DNA from: Aphis gossypii
Taxonomy: Eukaryota; Arthropoda; Insecta; Hemiptera; Aphididae
Reading direction: 5' to 3'
DNA length: 64,000 bases
Assembly: GCF_020184175.1 (NCBI RefSeq)
Contig: NC_065532.1
Span: 42,924,287 to 42,988,286 of the forward strand
The notes below the pieces were generated by a model that was not told the DNA's origin, did not search any database, and saw nothing but the letters and a program-made list of their open reading frames with translations. Shown here piece after piece: positions 41,756 to 54,253 of the stretch; positions within the stretch are counted from its first letter, which is position 1; each line of letters starts with the position of its first letter. Both the position numbers and the translations under genes were made by a program.

Positions 41756-42485
41756 TCTAGCTAAATGATCAATGACATGAATATCTATTTTAAATTCACG
41801 TCATAAGAACAAAAAAGTAGCTAATACATAATAATAACGTATTATAATATACATAATATAAATATTAAATACAAAATTAATATTAAATTACGTTTATTTA
41901 TTACGAATAAATATGTCACTGACATTAAAAAAAAAAAAATAATTGGTTGTAATTCATGTTGATGAACTGAAAAGAAGACTTAACCTTGTATGAGCGAGAA
42001 ATTTTAAACATTTTAAGTGTAAATTAAGTAAGTTTAAAATATTGATCGTATATTATTAGTAATATTATAAGTATTGCATACGATCGAAAGCATAGTGCAT
42101 TTTTCTATGTGTTTCAGTACTTCATATTACCCTAAGTTAATGACATAAATAACTAGGAAGCACTTAAACAATGTTACTGCATGCTTCATGTGTTATATTC
42201 AGTAAACGTGTAACGTGGAAGCCCCTCTTTTATAATAAAGGTCTACATGCCTCCCCGCTAGAGTGTTCATTAGATCGAAATATTTACAATATAACACAAA
42301 TTCCCAAAATATAAATACACGAAGAATTCTAAGAACAGTTAAAAAATATTTATATTCAATATAATCCAATGATTGACATTTTACAAAATTCTGTACGAGA
42401 TGATATGTAATTTATTGTTAAACCTCATCAGCATTGTCCAAACGATAATAAAATAAACAGTGGACATGGCGATAGAAACTTGATA

Positions 42486-42601
42486 ATGAGCATCAGCTTA
42501 GTAAAGTGTTTTAAAATTCAAAACCACAACTTGGGTCGAGATGAAAAGAACGAAGCCATTAAAGCGACGGTAAAACGACGACCACAAATCGAGCTACGGA
42601 G
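42486..42601 (+). other. Candidate short coding exon with donor (weak)
   Basis: An ATG at 42486 opens 38 codons ending CTACGGAG, followed by GTAATA as a possible splice donor; an unspliced reading would stop within one codon. Translation includes NLGRDEKNEAIKATVKRR, charged and more protein-like than the surrounding sequence. The upstream frame stays open to about 42411. No family is recognised. In AT-rich DNA such short frames arise by chance, so this is only a lead. Confidence 0.15.
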
Positions 42602-44359
42602 GTAATAAAAGTAATTACAGTTTTCGAGATAATTATATATTGATATTAGTATTATATTGACGACGACGATCTATTATAACATATACAATACATTATTATT
42701 TATTACGTATGACAAGTTAATTATTGATTTTTTTTTTTATATTCAATCTATTTTTGTATTGTAGATTCACACCAACGAACGTTCTGGAAATGTATAAGCG
42801 AATGAAAAAATTATATTATGGTAAATTTATTTAACACGAATAACACAATGAACTTATTGAAAAGTATTGCATATAATTTTAATTTGCAAGTGTAAATATT
42901 ATACTTTCATTTTTTATTTACATTCAAAATTATACTTCATATTTATTTATTATTTACACTTTGAAATTTTTAAAAGATATAATCGCATGTAATTGTAATT
43001 AAAATAAAATATTTAATATTTTTATAATCGCTTTCAACTACATTTTCGATATTTTTGTAATTGCCATTAATTTAATTTGCTCATATTTACAGTTTAAGGA
43101 CTAGTAAACTAGTTCATTACATACTATTGATATAATATTATACAATCATTGTTAATGGTCATAAGTTATGTTATTACATTCTTTCCTAAGTAACGCATTT
43201 CTTACTTACCTACCACGAATTCTTACTACCGAGCTATTGAATAAGACACTTTTTACTAGCTTTGTATTATTTTTACCGTAACTTCTACCTTTTATTCTGT
43301 TTATATTACATCAGAATGAAATATTTTTTTCGTTTTCAAAATTATTATTAAAATATTTTTTTTCGAAACATTTAAGGAAATGTACGGTGTACAACGAGTG
43401 TTTTAAACAAAATGCGCATTCTTTGTAGTGAATAACTAATGACGATGAATAATTTGAACCATTAAACAATTTTAGTGACGACATTTTAGTCTGATGGCCA
43501 CGCGCATATATTAAATAATAATGTTTGTAAACATTATAAACCGTCGCAGTAAACTATGAATCGGCAATGAAATTTATAATAATACTATTACTGTATAATA
43601 TATTTTATATATTCAACTAAATTCCGATTTTATCGATTTTATCGGTCCGTTTATTAGTAAAATGTTTGATATAAAAACAAAAAAAAAATAGGTTCGTATT
43701 ACAAACATTTGAATAATTATTATCTGTCGATTATTTTACATTAATAATTTATACGGATAGTTAACATAATGTATCGAAGTTTTATTTTTTACAATTATTA
43801 TTACAGAAACTAACATTAAAAACAATAAAATATTTTTTTATATTAACAAAATGTTCACTATTTAACCTACAATATTTGGTAAAATATTTGATTGTTTGAA
43901 TTGCATCAAAAATATAAAAAGTTAAATTATTCAAATAGCTCCAGCAGCCAGTAGACGACTAAAAATTTATTTTATTTACTATTTTCAGTGGCCATATTAT
44001 ACTGACTTTAATTTTTATAATATAGAAATCTAAAAAATCGTAATAATAATTATTACTATCTAAGAAAAACAAACTCATATAAAATAAATTTGATATTTTT
44101 ATAAGTGAATACATTTTTCTATATCCTCCAGATAATATGTGAGTTGTATAGTTATTAATTTAATTTATACAATTTCAAATTCTAAATATTATGAATAATT
44201 ACAAGATTATTGCTTTTGGAGATTATCATAGTGACCTAACATTTTACTCTAATGATAGGGCAAAGAGCCGAATAATTTTCAAACGTGATTTTGAAAAATT
44301 TCGCCAATATTTGAATTTTTAACGATTGAAAAAATAATGTTCTATATTTTTAATTTTAG

Positions 44360-44500
44360 TAAAAACAGCTATGGGAACCTTGTATTAAATGCTCAAAAAG
44401 TTTTTGACCGATATTTAATACTTTACGGCTACCTACTTATAAAAAATAATTTATTCACAAATTTTCAAAACTAAAAAGCAGATATTTCTACTTAAAGATG
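44360..44500 (+). repeat. Dispersed family A, internal fragment
   Basis: GGGAACCTTGTATTAAATGC followed by TCAAAAAGTTTTTGACC matches the internal GGAACCTTGTATTAAATG block near 59399. No terminal block follows, so only the middle of the unit is recognisable. Confidence 0.5.
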
Positions 44501-47500
44501 AAAAAATATTTACATTTATATTTAAGATCAAACAATATTTGTCAAACCTTTTATAAAAAGTTTGCAAGTATTATAATACAGCGGGATTATTTAAATTTTG
44601 TGTGAAACATGTTTCAAACTACGAATGACTGTTAGAATATTATAATATTATCTGGCACGTAAAGAACGATATATGTTGTTATCCGGTAACGATACGTTGG
44701 TTTTTATCTCAACATTATAACAATCGTTGCAATAACGTATCGATCGGGTCGCAGAGGACCTCAGATAAAAAGCTTTACATTATAATTTCACCGTTTGTAA
44801 CCCATTGGGTGTTGAGCAGCTAACCACAATGAGTGTTTTCCAAATGTACGCGAATTTTGTTTCATTAAAACTACAGTCGACAACCGTGTAGTAATTATCA
44901 CGCACGCACCCCATTGTGACGGGAACAATCACAATATTTTTGAAACGTTGGAAAATATCAACACACAATAGAATTTTTCAAATTTATCACTCCGAGTGTC
45001 CTCCGCCATCCAGTATACGACATATCGTTTCAATTGAACATCAATTGACGATCTAACCCACCGACAATTGACCATTTGATAATGGATATACGTCACTAAT
45101 TTATGACCCCTTCAAAACTCACTACATAGGCAATATTTCTATATAAGTATAATCGGTATAAAAAAAAATATATAAAAGTTAAAAATATTTTATAAATATG
45201 TTTATCGTTAATACCTATATTGATTGTTAATATTTATTTATTGTAATTCACTTGAAAAAAAATACTAAATTAACCAGATTAACATCTATGTAGTTTAAGG
45301 AATGTATTATTACTATAATATAAACTCTTTTTATATAAATTGTGAAAAAAATGATTTTTTTGAATATTTTGTAATAATCAATCATAAATCATAATAACTT
45401 ATTTAATTTTTGATTTTTATGCAATTAAATATCTAAAAAAAAAAAAAAAACATCTAATTAACAATATACAATAAAAAAAAAGTGATTTCCGTTTGAAAAA
45501 TAAAAACGAGTATGTATCACCATAAGAAAGTAAGACTCTTGGTATGAAAATTCTAGGTTTTTGAAAATACGGTCGTTAAGTATTCTTATAAATTTTAAAA
45601 ATCAGAATTTAAATAAATAAGCTATTTAAGGATAAAGAGGAGTGAGAAAGCTTAGTGAATTGCTTTATATTCTGAATACTAATGAGTAGTACTCACCAAA
45701 TCAAAAATGTAGCGGTTGGTTAGGTTAAATTCTATTTTATACTAAAAAACAACAATAACAACAACACAGTTTTCGTAGAGTTACACATCTATTATTAACT
45801 ATAATACCAATAACTTTTTTTAAATATTTCTAAACTATATTTTTTTTTATTTCGGGATGTTGATTTATGTCAGCATAACTGTCAAATTGTATAATCAATG
45901 TGATGTGTACACGGTTATGTGGTAAAAAAAAATTGTCAAACCAAAGATTTTTATTCAATTTTGTTTGGTTCGGAAACTTTTTTGTTATAAGTTTTCTATA
46001 TAATTGTTTTCAAGTTAACAATAAAAAAAACCTATAAATAAGATTCTAGTTATATATCTAGTTGATAGAAAATACAATAAGGGAGCATACGGAAAAGATA
46101 AAAACAGAGATTTATTACGTATACACCATCTTACGGAGTGTATAAGTTTACAAAATAATAGAATCAGTCTTCATATACACAAAGTTGCGTTTTAGACGTA
46201 GTTTGTATCTGACGATCAGAATTAATATACTAATTAGTTTTGTGAAATATCGTTCGGCTTTATGATAACCAACTCCATTTCAACATTCGGCGAGTAGAAT
46301 ATTAAAATGAGTCATTTGAAAATGTCTACCATACACCACTCGCCCGATAATATTCGACAACAATAAGGATTTTATCTAGTTTCATTAGTATGTACATCAT
46401 GTCCAACGAAATCTACTTGAAATACCGTCAAACAACCAGAGAACTTCATGAAAATCTCAAGTTTAAATCATTGAATAGTAATTACAATACATCATCGACA
46501 AATAACATTATAAGACAAGTTTAACCTAGTTTTTCAAAGAACAAAGAGTATACGTCTTGCTGACTTCTATCGAAATCCGTCGAACTTAAAGCTAAGTCCG
46601 GTGACTTCTTACTTCTTACGATAATATTGCCATGTAATATGAAAATAATATTATAGTATACGTAATAAATTATGATACATTTATCATCATTAATATTAAT
46701 AATATTATGACGGTATTTTATACCTGTATAGGTACTCCGTATAAAAGATAAATGTAAAATTAAGATGGTATTTCTGATGACCATTAAAAAAAAAAAAAAA
46801 TCCAGTTATAGTTTAAGAGAGAACGTGATATCCGTAAATGTTTTCTCCGTCTTAAGACATAAGACATTATTTCGTTAGGAATAAATTAAATAAAGTTTTT
46901 TTTATATTTTAATTTTAAAGGAATTTGTAAGAATTCAAAAATACATTTTGTTGTAGACACTTATTTCCAAAAAAAAAAAATTTCTTCAAATAATAATTTG
47001 AGACAACCCTTTATAAGAAATAGGTATATTTGTGATAAAAAAAATGTACTTACTATAAATGTATACGTTATATTAGTAAAAAGTGAGTATCTATTGTCAG
47101 ATTCTGAAAAATTCCAGCATAGTTGTGAGTTATCTATAAAACAAATATCAGCATAATTATTGTGTGCTATTATGGTTATGGTGTAAAATTTTCCAAATAC
47201 CTATATTATTGTCTTTAGTATCGAAAAATCCATAGAAAACGATTGTGTACACTTTTACGACATTGCGTTCCTTTATTTTGCAAAGTTTATAAACTACAGT
47301 AATATAAGCTTTTTCACATCTGCAGTGTAACAATATGCAATAATAAATTATTTAAGTGTTGGAATTTTTTTCTTCAATATACTATTACTACTATTTGCAC
47401 TCCAATGCAATATTGTATGAACATTTTATAAAAATAAAAAATAATTTCGAAACTCAACGGCAATAAATATTTGTAATAAATTCATATTTCAACGAATAAA

Positions 47501-47928
47501 CGGACACAACAATACATAATTTGATCCACTTATAGTGCTGAAAGAGAATATTAATGAGTAATGACGCGTTTTATTATATTATATAACATAGTCGCTATTA
47601 GAATTTTCAGGCTACACATTTTCGAGCACCTACCTATTTATTAATTGACTTCGGCCAGACGGTTTTCCGTAGTTTATTGCCTTGTCTAACGATGTTGATG
47701 CTATAATATTATAGTACACCTATTATGTTCTATAAATTGTTTACCACACCATTATATACGGATGTTTCATGAATCTCGGAAACACGGTAGCTACGTTTCA
47801 AAGAATCAGTTCAGACATAACAATAATATATCTCTGCGAATAAAAATAATTATATTAAACGTTAATTATTATTATATGCGTATATGTACCAACAGTTACT
47901 CGTTCGCTGTTGGTGAATACGGTTAAAC

Positions 47929-47976
47929 GTGCAGTGAAAACAAATCGATTTGGTGCAGTGAAAACAAATCGATTTG
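47929..47976. repeat. Perfect 24-bp tandem duplication containing a 12-bp palindrome
   Basis: GTGCAGTGAAAACAAATCGA plus TTTG occurs twice with no spacer (47929-47952 and 47953-47976). Each unit contains CAAATCGATTTG, a perfect palindrome with an ATCGAT core. Identity between units is complete, so the duplication is recent or conserved. It lies about 1 kb left of the CpG island. Confidence 0.85.
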
Positions 47977-48415
47977 TTTGTCGTACGTATGCGCTACCGA
48001 AACAAACGTTAAAATTCGTCAGCACGTTCTTCATTTCCCGTACACAGTGGAAACTCCCATTCGCTCTCAGAATATTGTGTTTGATTTTTTTTTCTTTTTT
48101 TTTTTCATCACTTTGTTCACACCGCAATGCGTTTATCGTACACTCACTTGATTCACAGCAGTCACTTTGTAAACATACTACATAGTACACACTATATTTT
48201 TTGCACAACTTCTATATTATAAGGATACACACGGGGTGTATCTAATACATAGGTATAACAAATTATTTAAATATTATTCCAGTGTGCGGTTTTTGAATAC
48301 TTCAAATTCATTTTCTATATTATACGTACAGACATCATACAACATAAATATACGTGAGAAAAAAATGAGTAGATAATATTTTTCAAGAATAGTAATACAG
48401 TTGAGTATAAGGATT

Positions 48416-48423
48416 TATCGATA
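48416..48423. promoter_or_regulatory. DRE-like motif TATCGATA
   Basis: A perfect TATCGATA octamer, the DREF/BEAF-type element known from fly promoters. It is one of four ATCGAT cores between 47945 and 48595, all to the left of the CpG island. Two of those four are in the duplicated palindrome, so independent occurrences are three. Confidence 0.25.
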
Positions 48424-48546
48424 ACTTATAGGCAGCTTTATTGATCCGTGACATTAAACTGTGCGCTGCATACTGCTGGTACTTGTACCCTCGAAAAAAG
48501 GGAAATTAACCTGATAGTATTGTCGGTGCGCAAATCGGCTATACCC

Positions 48547-48560
48547 ATAACACGTGTTAT
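48547..48560. promoter_or_regulatory. Palindromic E-box, ATAACACGTGTTAT
   Basis: This is a perfect 14-bp palindrome centred on CACGTG, the classic bHLH/bHLH-ZIP site. It lies about 400 bp left of the CpG island core. Function is inferred from motif and position only. Confidence 0.3.
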
Positions 48561-48733
48561 GTGATGGACATACACATATTATATCACATATCGATGAGCT
48601 GATATAGTCGTTTGTCGCGGAATGCAGTAGAAATATAAGACCTATAAATTGACACTTTTTATTTTTACAAGCATTTTCCGTAAGCCGACGCGTTGTTCGA
48701 AAAAGTGTGACACTCACACGGTTACGCCTAGCC

Positions 48734-48753
48734 AAAAAAAAAAAAAAAAAAAA
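48734..48753. repeat. A20 homopolymer beside the CpG island
   Basis: Twenty consecutive A bases (T on the minus strand). It may be a nucleosome-excluding tract near a promoter or a relic of a retroposed tail. No target duplication was recognised around it. Confidence 0.9.
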
Positions 48754-48899
48754 CGGAATTCCGTCAAACGCTATAGTTTATTGGTTATTCAGAAGAGAAT
48801 ACTCAGTTATGGAGTTAAAAAAACATCGTGGTGAGAACGAACGCGAGTGTTTTATTATACACTGAAAAATAACATAGCGGTTATAGTGTCGTGCGGGCA

Positions 48900-49170
48900 T
48901 AATGGAAAAACGTTTTTAAAAGAAGAGCCAGCGGCCGTTACAGCCGGGTGCTCGCGAAACGGGCGCCGCCGAGTTTCGAGCGACTCGAACACGTAAACCA
49001 GACTGCCAGTCGTTCGGCGGCAATGATAGATGGGCCGTGCAACGGCGACATCCCCCGCGCCGCGAGTAGTCGTCGTCATTCGTCACGTGCAGGCGGTATT
49101 TGGCATTACGTGGATGATGAGAAGAGATTGAGAACAAAATGGACCGTGTCAAAGTTGCGTACATAAACTC
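48900..49170. promoter_or_regulatory. CpG-rich island, candidate promoter or first exon
   Basis: About 25 CpG dinucleotides fall within about 160 bases (48940-49100), against a background where CpG is scarce. The only other comparably GC-rich segment is the receptor exon. Open frames exist on both strands, but none has a recognisable domain, and several open only at non-ATG codons, so I treat them as by-products of GC content. A CACGTG E-box lies at 49084-49089. On the minus strand a GTGAGT donor-like sequence (48717-48712) lies to the left. That would suit a first exon feeding the receptor exon about 31 kb away, but a plus-strand gene leaving the window is equally possible. Confidence 0.45.
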
Positions 49171-49504
49171 TCGGATACATTAAAAAAATAGATTATGTTA
49201 AGAAAAACAAACGAGGATTCTGCAAAATATGTAGGTAATGATATTTCAAATTCGACATCTTGAAATTACTTATCTATTTTAAATTTCAACCACGCTCATT
49301 TTATAATATTTTATATTTTTATAACGATTTGATTTGGTATGAGTATAATAAATATTATTCATGAAAATTGTTACGACATTATATTATTATTATTATTAAC
49401 TTTTTAGTTACTACAAAAATACATTCAAACTTTTTGATGATTCAATTTTCAATTATAGGGTTAGTATCTGGTAGAAAATTGGATATGATAGTTGGTATTT
49501 TAAG

Positions 49505-49665
49505 GAAAAGGGTCAAAAGTAAAAAATGTTTAGTACTTTTCTTAGTTATGGAGAAATAAGAGAAATAAATAAAAAAATTAAGGAAAAACGAAATTTTTTA
49601 AACAAATCAAGTTTTTGATAAATATCAATTTTTTTTTTTTTTTTGTATAACTCGAAAATTAATAT
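49505..49665 (-). repeat. Dispersed family A, inverted internal fragment
   Basis: AAGGGTCAAAAGTAAAAAAT, then TTTTTTGTATAACTCGAAAA further right, are the complements of the TTTACTTTTGACC and TTTTTGAGTTACAACC blocks in the expected order for an inverted copy. Neither end is evident. Confidence 0.45.
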
Positions 49666-51263
49666 AGATATATACTATATATATGTACACACGTACTTTA
49701 TATACATTACAACAATCACCATAATATGACCCTTACTGTACATCAGAATGGTACATATTGTCTCGCCTTTTTTTTATAACAATTTTACTACAAATCATAG
49801 TATCATGTCATCGTGATTATTTTTTGAAAAATTATAGTAATTGGAATCAAAAAAATATGATTACTTTTATTCTATTTTTAAAATTGTCTGGTACTGATTT
49901 GATTCCCGTTTCTGTTCTGTTCTGTCACTAAAAAAAGCATAAAATATATATATATAAAGTTCAAATTTTCATTTTTAAGCAATATTTTGCAATAAAAAAT
50001 CATATTTTTGTATTATTTCTACAAAATATAAATGCTCAATTTATAATTTAAATATATTACATTTTATAGTAATCCTAATACAAGAAAATTTACCAGTAAA
50101 TAAAAAATAAAAATAAAAACTTGGAAAACTATGTATGACAACGTTAATTGGACTTTCACACCTATAAAATATTTAAAGACAGTTTTCTTAAAATTTTCAC
50201 CTCAAAAATTTTAAATTTAATTTATGAATAATTAATTTGATTTTTAATTATTATAATTATTTTACATAAGTTATGATCGGTTGGGTTTCACTTAAACAAT
50301 CGCCTAAGAAATACACGTACGGACATCAAAAAAGGCCACTAGTAGGATACATCACAACCTAACCTTTTCTGAACCTTTTTTATTCTAATGCGACTTTCCT
50401 ACTAATTATAATTTTTAAAACGATAGTAGTAAGGTGGTTTGTATTTGAACGAGTTTGTAAACATTTCAATACGCCTGGGAAATTTAGCATAATGCGTTTG
50501 AACAAATGATTTTTAAGTAGGGATCGTAATAATCTGTCTTCATTATAACAAATTATAATGTGTTTGAGTAATATTTTATCTAATAAAATATTTCAATAAA
50601 AGTTATACGTATTTTTATTTATAGCATTATATTTTGTGTTGTTTTCTATTTGAACTTATTGTTATGTATCACTTACCTATTGATTACTTGATAAATTCCA
50701 GTAATATAGTACACTACACCTAATAACACTAATAGTATTTACTTATTTTATGTTGATTAATAAACACCTTGGAGTCTATAATATTTAATATGAACATAAT
50801 TCGGTTAATGAACTAATAAATTAATATAAAAAATAATATCATCTATTAAACAAATGTAACAAGATATCTAACATAGTCTACACTTAGTGAATAATACCAA
50901 TATAATATTATAATGACTTCAAGTTTTCAGTAGTCGTGTATATATCATACATGTTATTCACTGATACAATTTAAAACCATATAATATTTGATAAATCTAT
51001 AAATATTAATACATATTTCCGGTCATGAAATACAATTTCTCTTCGCCATACACATTGTGTTATGCTCACCCAAACACATTTATGCGAGTAAAAAAGATAT
51101 TCTCTCTAACACATTACACTCAAGTAGTTAACATCGTAATTAATTATGAACGCTCGTAATTTATAAGCCTTATGTTTGAGTAATTTTATATTTCTGTAAA
51201 ATTGTTTTATTATAGGTATTATAATTTATAGTGATATTAATTTTTGTAATAGAAAACAAGTGT

Positions 51264-51460
51264 GAATATTATTGGTATGTTAAAGTCATGATTGCTGAAG
51301 TACCACAGAGTATTAGAAAGGATACAAAGAGTTATTGATTGGAACTCTTGAAGTTTGGTTAGGTTTGAATTTGTTGAGGTTCTCCAAAGTTGGATTCCAT
51401 TTGTCATTACCAGACGTAGTATTTGTTTGTAAATTAGTATTTTGTTATTTAGTAAGATCA
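51264..51460 (-). pseudogene. Jockey-like non-LTR retrotransposon reverse transcriptase C-terminal fragment
   Basis: The minus-strand frame reads LLNNKILIYKQILR, then MTNGIQLWRTSTNSN, then LQEFQSITL and NTLWYFSN. This order matches the segment after the reverse transcriptase domain of Jockey-clade elements, where L.NK..IYK..L.P....YGIQLWG.A..SN....Q.FQ.K.LR......WY..N is strongly conserved. The usual Pro, Tyr and Gly are replaced (LVMTNGIQLWR instead of KPIWTYGIQLWG), and the frame opens immediately after a stop. Only about 65 codons survive; no endonuclease or catalytic FADD region is nearby. This is a dead 5'-truncated or fragmented insertion. Confidence 0.75.
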
Positions 51461-51924
51461 ATACTTATAATAATATAGTGACGACCTTATTACATTTCCT
51501 AAATAAACTAGGTTAGACTGGTATTCCGTATAACAAATAAATATTAAGTACCTATAATCTAATTTATGTTATAGACTTTAATCGATTTTGGACAATTTCC
51601 AATATCACCAAAACTTACAAATGTATTTCTTGGTAATTTTGTCATGATTTTTATTTGTCTGATTTAATTTTATAACTAAATACATTTTACTATTAAATAT
51701 TAAAATAATTAATTAAACAAAAAAATCAATAGCATATCTGTATCATTTTTATTAACAAAAAAAGTTAAAAATATTTAAGCTAAATACTTGACAAGTGATT
51801 TAGGCAAAAATAAGAAATTAGAATTTGCCGAAAGCTGTTAAAAATAGTTTAAAAAAAATTTTCCAATTTTAACTTAATTTTTTTATTATGTTAATTTTTG
51901 CCCTTACTCCAGAAAACGACGACA

Positions 51925-51982
51925 AACAAAATAAACACATACATTATAGTAAAATCAATACTTTCATTGCGCTTCTTAAAAT
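51925..51982 (+). repeat. Dispersed family A, 3' terminal fragment
   Basis: ACACATACATTATAGTAAAA followed by TCAATACTTTCATTGCGCTT closely matches the family 3' terminus. The preceding AT-rich 150 bp may be the degraded interior. It lies about 470 bp to the right of the reverse-transcriptase fragment. Confidence 0.6.
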
Positions 51983-53934
51983 ATATAATAGTGGCACTCT
52001 ATAATAAATCCAATACCTTCTCGAAAAAATAAACTTGAAATAAACAATTTTAATCGTTTTAAGAATATTTTAACACGTAAAAATAATTTTCAAAAAATAA
52101 GTATAGCGTATAACAATGACACCTGGGATTGCACTTGACTATTTTTTAACACCGAATACGAAACCTCTTAACCTATTTAGTTTTAATATAAGATTGTTTT
52201 AAAAAAAGTACGCTCAGAAAAATATAGAAAATATTTTCGGGTCACTAAGTATGAAAGTTATATTAATAAATATAGCATTTTCATATTATATTATAAGTGC
52301 TATATAAAACTATAAAGGACTGGACAATCGTAATTTATTATAAATAAATAATTTATATGCAAATTTACGTAATTCTGATAAAAAATTATCTCCTAAAACA
52401 ATACCTATAAGATACTTTCCATACTATTATTATTTTATATTATAAAAAAAAATGTGTAGTTTAGACAAATTAAAATGTATAATATATTATATTGTATACA
52501 TCAAAAGTTTACAGAGATTGGTTTATGATTGGTGAGTTATTATATTGTGAACAGGCGTGTCATATCCATACGTTATAAGTATTATGACTAGTATTAAGAT
52601 TTATGAGCTTAATTATTATTATAAATCGCAACACCATTTTGTAATGAGTATAATGTAAAATACATAATAATTATTTATGTATACATATGTGACAAACGAT
52701 GACTGAGTTAATACTCTTCGTTAATCTAAGTAATACAATTCAGTTAATATGAAATATTATAAGTTATTACTGAAAATGTTTCATGACTAGTCTACACCTA
52801 ATTAATGAAAAAAGTTAGAAGACATATTTTCTTTAATAAAGATCGTTTACTATTCATACTATTATAGATATTACAACATTTGTTAATCCACCTTGCTATT
52901 GAAGTAGAATTCCACCATTTAAAATTTTTTATTATGTTACTATTACTTGATTTAAGATTAAAAAATATTTCTCCTTCCACCTCTCACTCAAAAAAAAACC
53001 CCAATATCATACACCACACATAGGCGTTCAATTAAATTTTTTAAGTATTACCAGATTAATATGCCAATTATATCATAATTCCAAATTAGAATGAATTCTA
53101 AAAAAAAAAAAAGATCGAATAATATATCAAAATAGTTGTTTTTTGGGATTAAAATTATCGTGGTGGATGTGTAATTGCTATACGCTTGAAATATTATAAG
53201 ATAAATATTGCAAGTATACACTTAAACCCACACAAAACTAAAAATGGTTTTTCCATTCCATTCACTGAATTAATATTATATCATTTTCAAAGTCTGTACG
53301 AAATAATCTGAATTATCCTGTGTATTATATTTAGATGGTTAACTAAAATAGTTCATAAGATATAAAATATGTGTATAGTACGAAGGAAGTAAAAAATTTA
53401 CATATTATCCTTTATAATGTATTAACTCGTTAAGTGCGTACAACCATTTATTTAACTGGTGTATATCGTTAAATTTTCTCGCCAAAAAAAAGTTATTTTT
53501 ATATTTAGTGAGTACGCTCCAAGCGAGAAAAAAATGTATCTAAATAAGAATAATATATATTTTTTGGGGAGATAATTCCTTTTTTTTTACTTTTATCACA
53601 ATTCAATTTATTAAATATAATTTATTTTTGAATTTAACTATCACTATGTATAACGTTTGGTTATTACAAATACCATAATTATTAATATAAAATTTACATG
53701 CCTTAAAACAGAAAAAAAAATAGGATTTTACATTCAAGTTTTATAACAGAGAATAAATCCTACAAGTACAACATAAAAATTAAGCGAAAAAAATGTGAGC
53801 TAATCAAAAAAAAAAAAAATCACATTCCAATACAACCATTCTACTATACAGTTCTATATTGACAATGAGCTCAAAAATCGACAAAGAACCATGAATAAAT
53901 ATTGTAATAATTTGGTAAATGGTACATACTCACT

Positions 53935-54001
53935 TGTCTAAATCACTCTCGATAAACAGCCAGCACTAACGACTAAAACGGAGAAGTATGACGTATAAAT
54001 A
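53935..54001 (-). promoter_or_regulatory. Candidate TATA promoter with short first exon and splice donor
   Basis: On the minus strand, TATTTATA (54001-53994) is followed at the canonical distance by an initiator-like TTAGTC with its A at 53974, 28 bases from the first T of the TATA box. A moderately GC-rich 40-nt stretch then runs to ACAA (ending 53935), followed directly by GTGAGTATG, a strong donor sequence. TATA, initiator, short untranslated exon and donor in order is what a distal non-coding first exon would look like. The orientation agrees with the receptor exon at 17 kb. Each motif is short and could occur by chance. Confidence 0.25.
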
Positions 54002-54253
54002 TGGGTGCACCATACACAGATAGACAATATTTAAACGCCAAAATGCTCATTATATACTGGTAGATGGACTATATACGACTGACGAAGTGGTAGATACTCA
54101 AAAAGCGAAGCAGATTACTTTTGGTATTTTTTTTAAGGGGATAGAGAAAGTGTATGTTGCAGAATCATAAAGGTAAGACTTGTCGAAAGAGGACTCCACT
54201 TTGAAAAAAAAATTCGTACTTGAAATTTAAATTACGTCTAATATAAAAATATC

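Larger units (their letters stand above)
40726..47928. other. Non-coding stretch with family A fragments and some less AT-rich blocks
   Basis: Besides the family A pieces at 41640 and 44360, blocks at 42430-42610, 44640-45110 and 46090-46480 are more complex than average. The first holds the weak candidate exon. The second includes a minus-strand frame (44780-44968) without recognisable features. None supports a gene call; they could be regulatory or old repeat DNA. Confidence 0.4.
49171..53934. other. Non-coding AT-rich stretch with two repeat remnants and a LINE fragment
   Basis: Beyond the family A fragments and the reverse-transcriptase remnant it holds ATT and AT microsatellites (about 49380 and 49670). 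The minus-strand frame at 52798-52980 was examined and not recognised. Confidence 0.45.

Noticed and set aside
47855..48208. Mirror-image open frames on both strands (117 and 91 codons)
   Set aside because: Both run through the tandem duplication and a T-run and have no recognisable features; neither is preferred.
48855..49166. Overlapping open frames on both strands of the CpG island
   Set aside because: They are Arg/Ala/Ser-rich frames on both strands with no domain; several open at non-ATG codons. High GC removes stops, so openness is not evidence of coding.
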